From the NCBI GenBank assembly GCA_963700865.1, contig CAVOZC010000018.1, positions 124,001 to 188,000 of the forward strand: a DNA stretch of 64,000 nt. The letters run 5' to 3'. The notes beneath the pieces are model-generated. The model ran no database searches. It was not told where the DNA came from and saw nothing but the letters and a program-made list of their open reading frames with translations. This stretch comes from CAVOGJ01 sp963700865 (lineage in GTDB: Bacteria > Planctomycetota > Planctomycetia > Pirellulales > Pirellulaceae). The position numbers and the translations under genes were made by a program. How positions within the stretch are numbered: the first letter of the stretch is position 1; every line of letters begins with the position of its first letter. Of this stretch, positions 45,988-56,238 are shown in pieces.

Positions 45988-46304
45988 GCGGGCAGTGTCT
46001 GGCCACGCCCCCCATGTCGGCCACCGCGGCTACCCCGTGGCTGGGGCTTCCAGCCACAGTCCTGCACAGCCAGAGTCTGGTGACTTCGGCTACCGAGTGG
46101 GGGGGTGACCCATCGGATCCCTGGCGCGTCAGCGCCAACTCGCTTGAGCCGAAATCGAAACGTCCCCCAATCTTTGGGAGTATGCTAGCGAAAATGTGAG
46201 GATTATTCCGCTTTTGGCTGTGCTTTTGCTCGACCTGACTTGCCACGGCAACCGATTCCCCATGCAGATCGTTCTCGAAACACGACGCAGCCGGAGGAAC
46301 CACG
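45988..46304. repeat. Repeat-bearing intergenic region
   Basis: After hydA: a REP-like hairpin at 46037-46057 and an R-form half-palindrome (CCAGAGTCTGGTGAC-TTCGGCTAC) at 46070-46093. The rest is upstream of the giant surface-protein gene and contains its GGAGG site. No gene recognised. Confidence 0.65.
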
Positions 46305-47540
46305 GTGGCTCAACAAAGGCCAACAAAACGGACGCTAGCCAAGCGGCGAGCGGCCCGCAGGAATTCGCGCCCGACGCGCGCCTTACAAATGGAGCGGCTC
46401 TGCGATCGTCTGTTGCTCGATGCGGCCGGTCTACTGCCCACGAGTGAGGCACTTCCAGCAACCGAGTTGCATGACAGCGAGGCGAGCCGGCTCACCCTGC
46501 CCTCCGATGTCCGCACCGAATTTGTTTTTCTGGATGAGAGCCTCCCCGACCTTCGTACGTTCGTGTCGCATCTTCAGCCGGCGGCAGCGGGTACTTTACG
46601 GACGATTGTTCGGCTCGATGCGGATAGCGGCGGCCTGCAACAGATCGCTCAGGCTCTGGAAGGCGCCCGCGGCGTCGACGCGGTGCACATTGTGTCGCAC
46701 GGCAGCAGTGGACGATTGCACTTGGGCAACCAGACTTTTTCGTCGGAAAGGCTTCGGTCCGAGCGCACGGAATTACTCGCGACAATGCGTACGTCGCTGG
46801 ACCCTGGCGCGGATCTATTACTCTATGGCTGCAATCTGGCCGACCACGATACCGGCCGTGAGCTGATCGCCACGCTGGCAGAGCTGACCGGAATGGATGT
46901 CGCGGCCAGCGACGACCGGACCGGTCATTCGTCACTCGGCGGCGACTGGCAATTGGAGGCGACCCGAGGAATCATCGAAACCCCGGTGATTCTTTCCAGG
47001 GCCGGCCAGGCGGCTTGGCGGGGAGTGCTACCCGGTGCGCCTATCCCGACGGCCACGCCGAACCTGCCGATGGAGGCCATGATCAATGAGGCGTTTGATT
47101 TCACGGTGACCTTCGACAACACAAGTGCCACGGCCTCGGACGTCGGCTATGCGCCCTACATGGACCTCTCGGTCCCGGACGGTATCGATATCGGCGGCGC
47201 CACGTATCTGACAGCGGCGGTCAATATGGTGAATGCCGGTACTTACAATATGGACGGAGACCTCGTGGATGCCATGGGTTCCGCGGTCAACCATCCGCTG
47301 ACCGGCTTGACCGTGACTGGTGGCACGCCGGGGGAGACGCTGTACGTCGTTGAATTGCCGTTTGGCAGCTTCGTGCCCGCGCAAACACCGGCCGTGGTCA
47401 CGATCTCCGCCGCAACCAACAAGACGAATGGCGCCGTCGTCGGTACGCCGCTAACCGTGACGGCGACAGGAGGTTTCGCCCTCGGCTGCGATCCGCTCGA
47501 CAACCCGGCGACCGATGCGCCGATCTCGGCGCATCCCTGA
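46305..47540 (+). CDS. Giant surface protein, segment 1 (DUF4347)
   Basis: N-terminal part of a protein spread over five frames to 57187 (about 3,600 codons in total). Start GTG 46305, with CGGAGG eight bases upstream. A basic N-terminus (MAQQRPTKRTLAKRRAARR) and MERLCDRLLLDAA resemble the export region of planctomycete and cyanobacterial giant proteins. Residues about 70-240 are a DUF4347 domain (VDAVHIVSHGSSGRLHLG, LLYGCNLADHDTGRELI, TGHSSLGGDWQLEATRG). Then beta-rich Ig-like sequence. It stops early at 47540 after one missing base near 47517; the next frame reads ADLGASLTSAITPQ in register. Confidence 0.85.
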   Translation: MAQQRPTKRTLAKRRAARRNSRPTRALQMERLCDRLLLDAAGLLPTSEALPATELHDSEASRLTLPSDVRTEFVFLDESLPDLRTFVSHLQPAAAGTLRTIVRLDADSGGLQQIAQALEGARGVDAVHIVSHGSSGRLHLGNQTFSSERLRSERTELLATMRTSLDPGADLLLYGCNLADHDTGRELIATLAELTGMDVAASDDRTGHSSLGGDWQLEATRGIIETPVILSRAGQAAWRGVLPGAPIPTATPNLPMEAMINEAFDFTVTFDNTSATASDVGYAPYMDLSVPDGIDIGGATYLTAAVNMVNAGTYNMDGDLVDAMGSAVNHPLTGLTVTGGTPGETLYVVELPFGSFVPAQTPAVVTISAATNKTNGAVVGTPLTVTATGGFALGCDPLDNPATDAPISAHP

Positions 47541-47650
47541 CGAGTGCGATCACGCCTCAAGTCATCAATCTCACCAAGAGCACCAACGCGCCTGAAAAAG
47601 AGCGATCGACGGGTCCCAACTTTCCGTTTGAATATACACTGACAGTCAAC

Positions 47651-50242
47651 GTGGCCAATGGGGAGACGGTAACCGACCTGGAAATCACCGATGCGCTACC
47701 GGACTCGTTTGTCTACATCGCGAATTCCGTGAACGTCAATGCCGCGGCCGCCACGGCGTCCAGCGGCCAAGCCATTACCGAGCAACCGGTTGCCGGCGTG
47801 CCGCAAAACTCACCGGATAATGACTTCTTGATCGAGTTTGACAGCCTCACCGGTTCGACCGCCGGCGATGACATCGTCATCACCTACACCGTTTACATCG
47901 GCAGGAATGATGCCGACGGTGATGCCGTTCTGGATGCCACGAGTGGCAACGACGTGTCGGTCACCAATGACGCGGAAGTCACGGGAAGCTACGAAATGGT
48001 CACCGTGGGCGACAACGATGGGGCCACCGATGAGACCCTATCGCAGCAGTCGCTGTCGATCCAGAAAGGCGTGCGGATTGCCAATAACGTAGGACATGTC
48101 GGTCCGACACCCGGGGATACGCTGGAATATACGTTGAATATCCAGGTGTCGGATTATTTCGAATTCAGCAACTTGGTGATTGACGACACCTTCTCGGATG
48201 GGCAGTTGTTTGATACCACGTTTACGCCAACGTATTCCTTCAGCGAAGACGGTGTTACCACCAATGGCAACTTCGACATGGCGAACTTCGAAGTCATGAC
48301 GATCACGCCCGTGACCGGCACCACCGACGTGGTCTTTGACCTGGCGGCGGAGGTCCCAGATGGTGTCTTGACGGGCGATCTCTATGGCGACGCGGTGCTT
48401 GATGGCGGTACCACGGCGACCGTAACGTTCCGTACGGTGATCCAGGAGAGTTTCGCCGTCAACTTCCCTACACTCGACGCGAGTGTCGATACGGGCGACG
48501 TGCTTACGAATCAGGTGGACATCACGGGCACGCTGCCAAGTGGTGAAACGGAAGTGGACGGCAGCGGCGCCTCGGTCGAAATTGTCGGTCCCGCGATTCG
48601 CAAAGAGATCTATGCGATCGACGGCCTGACGTCGCTGGCGGGTGAAGACATCGTGGCGGGACATACGATCACTTACCGGTTGACCTTCGACATGCCCACG
48701 GCGGATTACGAGAATCTGGTCCTCACTGATTTCCTCCCTTTGCCGATCTACGCGTCGACGGAATTGACGGTTTTCAGCAAGACACCGACCGCGACGCCGC
48801 CACCGGCCGGCACGGCGACTTACGGACCATTGCACAACCTGCATACCGTGTTGCCGACGACGATGCCACCGTCGATGCTCCCGACCATGACACCGGATGG
48901 CGTGTCCAACACGGTGGCTTTTGACTTTGGCACGTTCGACGTGGCACCGAGCGTGCCCGCTACGGTCGATCTCCTCTTTACCCTCACGGCCCGGGACGTG
49001 CTGATGGCCGACAATCTCTATTTGACGAACCAGGCCAATGCCTCGTTTGGTTCGACGAACAACGGAGTCGCCGCCAGCAATGCCATTGTTCAAAACCAGG
49101 TGGCGGCACCCGAACTATTCCTGACCAAGGGGATTGTATCCACGAACGGGACCTCTCCCTCGTTTGATTCGACGCCGGTGGCACCCGTCGCCTTCGCCCC
49201 TCCTGCCATGGCGGGACCCGCTTTTGGAGGAGGCATCAACAGCACGACGCTGGCGGCGACGCCCATCGACAGCAACGTGTCGGACATCGACGCCGGTGAT
49301 CTCGTCAAGTTCGCCATCATCATCGAAAATCAGGGGGGTGCTGACGGCTTTAACCTGTTGATCCAGGACAGCATCCCGGCGGAATACGTGATTCCCGCCA
49401 GTGGCCTCGATTTGGAGGTCCTCGATGGCGACGGCATGCCGCTGCCGTTCACGGGCGCGGCGGGCGATTTATTCACGACCGGTATTCGGCTAAACGATCC
49501 GGGTGCGCTGACGGGTAGTCTCAACAATCTGGACGATGCGCAGCTGGCCGGTGACGGCTCGAACATCGTCGTCATCACCTACGATCTCGAACTGGCGGCC
49601 GCGGTCGTACCCGCCACGATCTATACCAATACGGCAACGATCGCCGAATACGGCGCGGTCGATGGCGGCAACGACCACACGCTGGGGAGCAGCCGGCCCC
49701 AGTGGACAGACGATGCCACGATCACCGTGCAGAACGTGGAAGGGACCAAGTCCCTGGTTACCACGAGCGAAGCTCACACGAGCGGTGCCAACGTGGCGAT
49801 TGGAGAAATCGTCCGTTATCGACTGGTGGCCGAAATTCCCGAAGGCACGATGAATGACTTTCAGTTGATCGACCGTCTGCCTGCCGACATGCTGTTTCTT
49901 GATGATGGCTCGTCGCGGGTCGCCTTCGTTTCCGATAGCGGCATCACATCCAACGACATCGCCGGGTCGCTTGACCTGGCCGTGGGAGCCGGAGCAAACA
50001 TCACGGGCAGTGCTCCCGTCGCTCCAATCTTCTCCCTTACCGATGACCAGGTCGGTTCGACGAGCTCAGCCAACAGTGATCCCGACCTATTTGAGAACGC
50101 GACGGATCCGCGGTTCAAGCTGGGTGAGATCATCAACAACGATCGTGACGCGAATAGCGAGTACGTCGTGATCGAGTTCAACGCGCTCGTGATGAATACC
50201 GCTGATCAGATCCGAAGACGCCAGGCTGAGAAACAGCTTTGA
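47651..50242 (+). CDS. Giant surface protein, segment 2 (DUF11 repeats)
   Basis: Continues segment 1 in another frame; open to the left to about 47519. It contains successive DUF11-type beta-sandwich repeats with the usual pattern (EYTLTVNVANGETVTDLEIT, DTLEYTLNIQVSDYF, GHTITYRLTFDMPT, GEIVRYRLVAEIPEGTM). DUF11 repeats occur in large cell-surface and cell-wall proteins. It ends in non-family residues after QIRRRQ; the next frame continues as SEDARLRNSFDIRVAG, so an indel lies near 50210. No start of its own is implied. Confidence 0.8.
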   Translation: MANGETVTDLEITDALPDSFVYIANSVNVNAAAATASSGQAITEQPVAGVPQNSPDNDFLIEFDSLTGSTAGDDIVITYTVYIGRNDADGDAVLDATSGNDVSVTNDAEVTGSYEMVTVGDNDGATDETLSQQSLSIQKGVRIANNVGHVGPTPGDTLEYTLNIQVSDYFEFSNLVIDDTFSDGQLFDTTFTPTYSFSEDGVTTNGNFDMANFEVMTITPVTGTTDVVFDLAAEVPDGVLTGDLYGDAVLDGGTTATVTFRTVIQESFAVNFPTLDASVDTGDVLTNQVDITGTLPSGETEVDGSGASVEIVGPAIRKEIYAIDGLTSLAGEDIVAGHTITYRLTFDMPTADYENLVLTDFLPLPIYASTELTVFSKTPTATPPPAGTATYGPLHNLHTVLPTTMPPSMLPTMTPDGVSNTVAFDFGTFDVAPSVPATVDLLFTLTARDVLMADNLYLTNQANASFGSTNNGVAASNAIVQNQVAAPELFLTKGIVSTNGTSPSFDSTPVAPVAFAPPAMAGPAFGGGINSTTLAATPIDSNVSDIDAGDLVKFAIIIENQGGADGFNLLIQDSIPAEYVIPASGLDLEVLDGDGMPLPFTGAAGDLFTTGIRLNDPGALTGSLNNLDDAQLAGDGSNIVVITYDLELAAAVVPATIYTNTATIAEYGAVDGGNDHTLGSSRPQWTDDATITVQNVEGTKSLVTTSEAHTSGANVAIGEIVRYRLVAEIPEGTMNDFQLIDRLPADMLFLDDGSSRVAFVSDSGITSNDIAGSLDLAVGAGANITGSAPVAPIFSLTDDQVGSTSSANSDPDLFENATDPRFKLGEIINNDRDANSEYVVIEFNALVMNTADQIRRRQAEKQL

Positions 50243-50291
50243 CATCCGGGTAGCTGGCACTGACCTGCATCGCAGCAACGACACCGTCGTC

Positions 50292-53200
50292 GTGGTTCGA
50301 GAGCCGCGGATCGACAACCTCAGCAAGACCGTCAGCCCCACCACGGGAGACGCGGGCGACCGGGTCAGCTACACGGTGAACTACAGCAATACTGGGACGA
50401 CCAACGCCTACGACGTCCATCTGGGCGACACCCTTCCCGCGGATGTTCTGCTTGACCTCGCGAGCCTGATGATCGTCCCGCTGGGGGGGGCCGCGGGCAT
50501 GCAAAACAATTCGCTGGGCAACACTATCGACATCCAGTTCGATGATCTGCCCGCCGGCGGTTCTGTAACCGTGACCTACGACGCGACGCTGCTCGGCACG
50601 GTTCAGCCCGGCGAAACGCTGGATAACGGTGCCATCATTGGCTACACCAGTCTTCCCGGCGCAAACGGCACTATGATGAATCCTACCGGCTCGTCAAATA
50701 CTGGTGCCGCCGGCAGCGAGACCGGCGAACGCGACGACAGTGGCCTGGCTAATGACTATGCCGATGCGGCGAACGCTCGCGTCACCGTCGATGCCGCCTC
50801 GCTTGCCAAGTCACTCGTCTCAACCAGTATTTCGTCGCCCAGTAATGCAAACGACCAAGCCGTGATTGGCGAACTCGTGCAGTACGAACTGGTAGTGACC
50901 CTCCCCGAGTCGGTGATCCACTCGGCAGCGATCGTCGATACGCTCGACACGGGCTTGTCGTTTGTCTCGCTCGACAGCATCGTGACCTCCGCGGGCATCA
51001 ACGCGGCTAACCTGGCGATCGATCTGAACAGTGCGGCGACGATCCCCACCAGTCTCATGGGTCAGACCGTCACATTCGATTTCGGCGACCTGACGAATAC
51101 CAACAACAATGCGGCTGCCGAGACGATCGTCATCCGCTACACGGCGCTCGTGCAAAATGTGGCCGGCAATCAGGGTGAGGGAACGCCCGGCACGTTGTTG
51201 GACAACGGGGCCGAGTTTACCTGGTTGGAGAATGGCAACCCCCGCACGACCGGCAGGGACTCGGCGGAAGCGATTGAAGTCATCGAACCCGATCTAGATG
51301 TGTCCAAATCCGTATCGCCCACCAGTGTGGATGCGGCCGACAGCGTCACTTACACCATTGATCTGGCCCACAATATGGCCAGCGACACCGACGCATTCGA
51401 CGTCACCTTCAGCGACACGATTCCGACGGGACTTTCGGTCTCTGGCTTCACCGTAGTCCACTCGGACGACGGTGATATTACGAGCCTGTTCGAACTTGTC
51501 GGAAATACGATCCAGACCACCTCCGGCTCGTCATTTGACATACTGCTGGGCGAATCGGTCTCCGTGACGGTCAATGCCGATACGCTTCCGGCGATCAGCG
51601 TCGGCGGAAGCGTTCGCAACACGGCCCACATTGCCTGGACCAGCATCTATGGCACGGATGCCAATGAGCGGAGCGGGTCGGGAGGCATTAACAATTACAC
51701 GGATAGCGGATTTGTTGACCTTGTGCTTATCCCTCCCAGTATTTCCAAAGATCTGGTGGGTAGCAGTATCGACACGACGAATAACGCCAGCAATCAGGCA
51801 GTGATCGGCGAAACGATTCAGTACCTGGTCTCCATCATCATTCCCGAAGGCACGCTGGCCAGTGCCAGCCTGCGGGATACGCTCGACTCCGGTTTGGAGT
51901 TTGTCAGCCTCGATTCGCTCGAGGTGCTCAGTGGAGGCGCCGCGACCACGGCAGTGACGACCGACGTCGGCGCGGGTGATTTCAGCGATCTTGGCAGCTT
52001 CGCCCCCAGTCTCTCGGGGAACACATTGACCGTTGCCTTGGGTACGATCGCGAACGCGGCTGCTGGGGACGGAGTCACCGAGACGTTGACGCTCACCTAT
52101 ACGGTCCGCGTCGGGAATGTGGCAACCAATCAAACGCAGACCAATACCAGGCTCGATAATTCGGCCCTAGTAGCCTGGGAATACGGCGGCCTGCCCAGCA
52201 TGTCGTTGCCCACCAGCGCGCCGCAAGTCGAAGTGATCGAGCCGCTGTTGCAGGCGACGAAGACGATCGATGACGATACGCCTCGCCTGGGCCAGACGGT
52301 CCGCTACTCGATCGACTTGCGACATACTGCCGCCAGCGACGCGGATGCGCAAGACGTCCATTTCACAGACACGCTGCCTGCCGAAATGACGCTCGACCTG
52401 GGCTCGCTCGTGGTCACGGGAGCCACCGCCGACACTGACAATTCGGTCGGTAACACCATCGACTTGATCTTCGACAGTGTGCCACTGGGAACCGTGATCA
52501 CCGTCGAATACTCGGCCACGGTATCCTCCGACGAGACCCATATCGGGGTCTCGCTCGACAACACGGCGGTTTCGGATTGGACGTCACTGCCCGGCAGCGA
52601 TGCCAACGAACGGAACAACCGTGACGGCGAGGGAGGCGCCATCGACGATTATGAAACCTCTTCCTCAGAAACTGCCTTTGTCGCGCAGCCTGTCCTGAAC
52701 GTAGCCAAGCAGCACGTTGGCACGTCGCCGAATGCGACCAATCCAGACAACTTTGACCTCACGATTCGACTGGTTGCAAAGAACGATGGCAGCCTCGATC
52801 TGACCAATTTGTCGCTCATCGAGGACCTGGCGACTCACTTTGGCGCGACGTTTGTCGGACTGACGCCGCCGACCACGGTCGATATCTCGGGACTGACTGG
52901 AAGCGGCGTCGCCCCCAACCTGAACGGGGCCTTCGATGCCAACCTGGGTGGGAGCGGTGAAACCAACCTGTTTGACGGTAGCAGTGGTTTGCTGCAACCG
53001 GGCGAATCGATTGCGGTTACCTTCGTGGTCACACTGGACCCCGACGCGGTCGGCGCGGTGACACCGTTGGCCAATCAGGTCCTGGGCACGGCCAACTTCA
53101 ATGATGATGGTTCGACGCAGTCCATAAGTGACTTGTCCGATGACGGCACCGATCCAAGTAGCACGAATCCGGGCACGCCGGGTGACACAGGGGGCAGGGA

Positions 53201-54167
53201 CGATCCCAACCCGTTGCTGATTCCCGACATTTCGCTCGCCAAGGCCGTTGTCGGTTCGCCAGTCCAGCTGGCCAATGCGAATTTCGAGGTGACCTACGAG
53301 CTGGTACTGAAAAACACGGGCACGGTGGACCTGCGTAATTTGCAGATAACCGAGGATCTACTCAGTGAATTCGGGGCCGGTGTCTTCGTGGGCGTCACGT
53401 CGGCACCGTTGATCACGACCGCGCCCAGCCAAGCCGGCAGCACGGCTCCCACGCTGGCCTCGCCCACTTGGGACGGAAATTTGGCTTCCTCCGGCCATAC
53501 CCGTCTCTTCGATGGTACCAGCGGATTCCTGGTTCCTGGCGATGCCTTGAGCGTGCGCTTTACGGTCGAACTGGACCCCGATGCGGCGGGTGCTTTATCT
53601 CCTCTCGACAACCAGGCGCAGGCGGCCGGCACACCGCTGGACGGGAGCGGCGTGCCGCTACCATCCGGCGACGTAACGGATGACTCGGACAGCGGGACCG
53701 ATCCTAGCTCGACCAATCCGGGCTCGGACGGTGATACGGGGGGTTCGAACGATCCGACGCCGCTGGCCATACCGAGCCTTGGTCTGGCAAAGCGAACCGT
53801 CGGCTTACCCGTTCAGTCGACGACCTCGCAGACCGAATTTGATGTGACTTATCAAATCGTGTTGCAGAATACGGGCAATGTCACGCTAACTGGAATCGAC
53901 GTTTATGACGACGTGACGAGTGAGTTCGGTTCGGCACTGGTGGCGATCGCGACGGCTCCCAGCATTACGGATCACACGTTGGCCATGCCAGCCAATCTGC
54001 CCACGGTGTCGCGCCGGCTGGACAGCCGACACGGCGCTCAGCCTGTTCAACGACGATGGATCGATGGCAGCGGGCGAGACCATCACCGTAGCAATGACGC
54101 TCACGCTCGACTCGCGAGCGGCGGCGGGCACCACTCTGCGGAATCAGGCGCGGGTCGTCGCGGATGA
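50292..54167 (+). CDS. Giant surface protein, segment 3 (DUF11 repeats and Asp-rich linkers)
   Basis: 1,291 codons of further DUF11 repeats (DNLSKTVSPTTGDAGDRVSY, EPDLDVSKSVSPTSVDAADS). From about 53130 onward, linker repeats appear between sandwiches: DDGTDPSSTNPGTPGDTGG, DSGTDPSSTNPGSDGDTGG and similar, rich in Asp, Thr and Gly and possibly calcium-binding. It ends in non-family residues (RRLDSRHGAQ) after an indel near 54011; segment 4 resumes with AGWTADTALSLFNDDGSM. Confidence 0.8.
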   Translation: MVREPRIDNLSKTVSPTTGDAGDRVSYTVNYSNTGTTNAYDVHLGDTLPADVLLDLASLMIVPLGGAAGMQNNSLGNTIDIQFDDLPAGGSVTVTYDATLLGTVQPGETLDNGAIIGYTSLPGANGTMMNPTGSSNTGAAGSETGERDDSGLANDYADAANARVTVDAASLAKSLVSTSISSPSNANDQAVIGELVQYELVVTLPESVIHSAAIVDTLDTGLSFVSLDSIVTSAGINAANLAIDLNSAATIPTSLMGQTVTFDFGDLTNTNNNAAAETIVIRYTALVQNVAGNQGEGTPGTLLDNGAEFTWLENGNPRTTGRDSAEAIEVIEPDLDVSKSVSPTSVDAADSVTYTIDLAHNMASDTDAFDVTFSDTIPTGLSVSGFTVVHSDDGDITSLFELVGNTIQTTSGSSFDILLGESVSVTVNADTLPAISVGGSVRNTAHIAWTSIYGTDANERSGSGGINNYTDSGFVDLVLIPPSISKDLVGSSIDTTNNASNQAVIGETIQYLVSIIIPEGTLASASLRDTLDSGLEFVSLDSLEVLSGGAATTAVTTDVGAGDFSDLGSFAPSLSGNTLTVALGTIANAAAGDGVTETLTLTYTVRVGNVATNQTQTNTRLDNSALVAWEYGGLPSMSLPTSAPQVEVIEPLLQATKTIDDDTPRLGQTVRYSIDLRHTAASDADAQDVHFTDTLPAEMTLDLGSLVVTGATADTDNSVGNTIDLIFDSVPLGTVITVEYSATVSSDETHIGVSLDNTAVSDWTSLPGSDANERNNRDGEGGAIDDYETSSSETAFVAQPVLNVAKQHVGTSPNATNPDNFDLTIRLVAKNDGSLDLTNLSLIEDLATHFGATFVGLTPPTTVDISGLTGSGVAPNLNGAFDANLGGSGETNLFDGSSGLLQPGESIAVTFVVTLDPDAVGAVTPLANQVLGTANFNDDGSTQSISDLSDDGTDPSSTNPGTPGDTGGRDDPNPLLIPDISLAKAVVGSPVQLANANFEVTYELVLKNTGTVDLRNLQITEDLLSEFGAGVFVGVTSAPLITTAPSQAGSTAPTLASPTWDGNLASSGHTRLFDGTSGFLVPGDALSVRFTVELDPDAAGALSPLDNQAQAAGTPLDGSGVPLPSGDVTDDSDSGTDPSSTNPGSDGDTGGSNDPTPLAIPSLGLAKRTVGLPVQSTTSQTEFDVTYQIVLQNTGNVTLTGIDVYDDVTSEFGSALVAIATAPSITDHTLAMPANLPTVSRRLDSRHGAQPVQRRWIDGSGRDHHRSNDAHARLASGGGHHSAESGAGRRG

Positions 54168-56238
54168 CCCGATCAGCGGCGGTGAAAGTGGTCCGAGTGA
54201 TTTGTCCGATGACGGGACGGACCCAGATGGCCCGAATAGTGGTTCGCCAGGTGACACTGGCACGACCGATGATCCCACGCCCGTGCTGCTGCCCAACGCG
54301 ACGCTCGGTGTCGCCAAGGATTCGCAATGGGATGACACGCTCGATACGGCGACATTCACCTTTCAACTAGAGCACTTTGGCACTTCGCCGGCGCTCAACC
54401 TGTCGCTCAGCGAGGATCTGAATGCGATCTTCGGCGTCGGGAATTACACCGTGGGGACCCCGACGTTGCTAAGCGGACCCGGGACGATTTCCGTGAATAG
54501 CGGCTTCGACGGTGCGGGCGATCAAACATTGATCGGGACCGGAAGTTCGTTGGCGCCCGGCGAGACAGCAGCCTTGCAGTTCGTGGTTACCGTGACCAAC
54601 ATCGTCGACCAGCAAGCCAATGGTCTGGGCCACTACGAGAACCAGGTGACGGTTACCGCCGAGGACGGCGACGGTAACGTTTATTCCGACGTATCGGTCG
54701 ACGGCACCGATCCCGATCCCGACATGAATGGCGACCCGACCACGGATGCTTCTCCATCGACCGGCGACTTGACGCCGGATGCGACCGTCGGCGTGGCCAA
54801 GAACGCGACGGTTGCGCCAGACCAGATGGCGGTCACGTTCGATTTTTATCTCGAACATTTTGGCTCGACCATCGCCTCCAACCTCCGCTTGACCGAGGAT
54901 CTCGACGCGGTCTTCGGGGCCGGCAACTACACGATCGATTCGATCCTGCGGATCAGTGGGCCGTCGACCGTGGTGGCCAACGGCATGTTTAACGGCAGCA
55001 CAGATCGGGAGCTGGTGGCGACGGGTAGCAGCCTGCCGCCAGGTGAGACGGCCCGGATTCAGATCACGGTCGGTCTGAACATGATCTACGGAGCCTTTAG
55101 CAACCAAGTCACCATTTCATCAACAGACGGCGAAGGAGGCACTTACAGCGACCCCTCGATCAGCGGCACGGACCCCGATCCGGACGGCGACGGGAACCCG
55201 AACAATGACAACGGGCCCACCGATTTCATTTTGGCTTCGGGGGAGATTCACGGCACCGTCTACGTCGATCACAACAACAATGGACTCATCGACACGGATG
55301 AGCTGGCGATTGAAGGCGTGGAGATTGTGCTGACAGGTACCGACATTGCTGGCAATTCTATCAACCTGACCACGATGACTCTGCCGAACGGCACGTATTC
55401 GTTTCTCAATCTGCTGCCTGGTGATTACACGATCACGGAGATCCATCCGGTGGACTTCATCGATGGCCAGGAGACGCTGGGAGATGGTGGCGGATCGAGC
55501 AGCAACGATCAGTTCATGGTCACTCTCAACCTAGCCAACAACTTCATGGCCAATGGCTATAACTTTGGCGAGCTGGGACTCGATCCGAACGCGGTTGGGA
55601 AAGGGCTCTTCCTGGCGTCGGCGGGTGGTAGCACGCCGATCCCTCCGGCCGGCGATGAGGGCCAGGGAGAGACCGTGGAATCGGTTGAGTTCTCCGTACA
55701 CGGCTCCCGCCTGGATGTGATGGGTACCAGCGGCGACGAGTCGATCGAGGTGCAAGTCGGCCTGCATGTCCATCGCATCCTGATCAATCATGTGGCCTAC
55801 GATTTCCCGGCCAGCGACATCAGGCAGATTGACATTCAAGCCAGCGCCGGGCAGGACACGGTCGTTCTGCGTGGCACGACTCTTGACGACCGGGCCGATG
55901 TCTGGCCGGGGCGCGTTCAGTTTTCCAGCAACCGCTACACGGTGAATGTCACGTCGGTCCGAGAGATCAGCGTCCATGGCGAAGGTGGAAGTGACCGCGC
56001 CTTTCTGGTGGATTCCCCCGAAGACGACATCTTTCTCGGAGCCGCCGCTTTCGGATCGATGCGAGATACGGCGGGCACGTATCTCAATCAGGCGTTTGGC
56101 TTTTCCATGCTTACCGGCAACGCCGTCATGGGCGGTGCTGATCGGGCCCTAATGTACGACACGGCTGGCAATGACTATGTGCAATCGATGCCGGCCTTTA
56201 CGCGTCTTCAGATGGGCGTCATCGATCTGCGCGAGTAA
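53920..56238 (+). CDS. Giant surface protein, segment 4 (DUF11, SdrD/Cna-B-like)
   Basis: Coding character begins at about 54011. It continues with DUF11 units (LSLFNDDGSMAAGETITVAM) and three more Asp-rich linkers (DGTDPDGPNSGSPGDTG, DGTDPDPDMNGDPTTD). At about 55240-55570 an SdrD/Cna-B-like domain follows (GTVYVDHNNNGLIDTDELAI, NGTYSFLNLLPGDYTITEIH). The last part starts an array of Gly/Asp repeats (GGADRALMYDTAGND). It ends at 56238 after an indel near 56232. Confidence 0.8.
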   Translation: MSSVRHWWRSRRLPALRITRWPCQPICPRCRAGWTADTALSLFNDDGSMAAGETITVAMTLTLDSRAAAGTTLRNQARVVADDPISGGESGPSDLSDDGTDPDGPNSGSPGDTGTTDDPTPVLLPNATLGVAKDSQWDDTLDTATFTFQLEHFGTSPALNLSLSEDLNAIFGVGNYTVGTPTLLSGPGTISVNSGFDGAGDQTLIGTGSSLAPGETAALQFVVTVTNIVDQQANGLGHYENQVTVTAEDGDGNVYSDVSVDGTDPDPDMNGDPTTDASPSTGDLTPDATVGVAKNATVAPDQMAVTFDFYLEHFGSTIASNLRLTEDLDAVFGAGNYTIDSILRISGPSTVVANGMFNGSTDRELVATGSSLPPGETARIQITVGLNMIYGAFSNQVTISSTDGEGGTYSDPSISGTDPDPDGDGNPNNDNGPTDFILASGEIHGTVYVDHNNNGLIDTDELAIEGVEIVLTGTDIAGNSINLTTMTLPNGTYSFLNLLPGDYTITEIHPVDFIDGQETLGDGGGSSSNDQFMVTLNLANNFMANGYNFGELGLDPNAVGKGLFLASAGGSTPIPPAGDEGQGETVESVEFSVHGSRLDVMGTSGDESIEVQVGLHVHRILINHVAYDFPASDIRQIDIQASAGQDTVVLRGTTLDDRADVWPGRVQFSSNRYTVNVTSVREISVHGEGGSDRAFLVDSPEDDIFLGAAAFGSMRDTAGTYLNQAFGFSMLTGNAVMGGADRALMYDTAGNDYVQSMPAFTRLQMGVIDLRE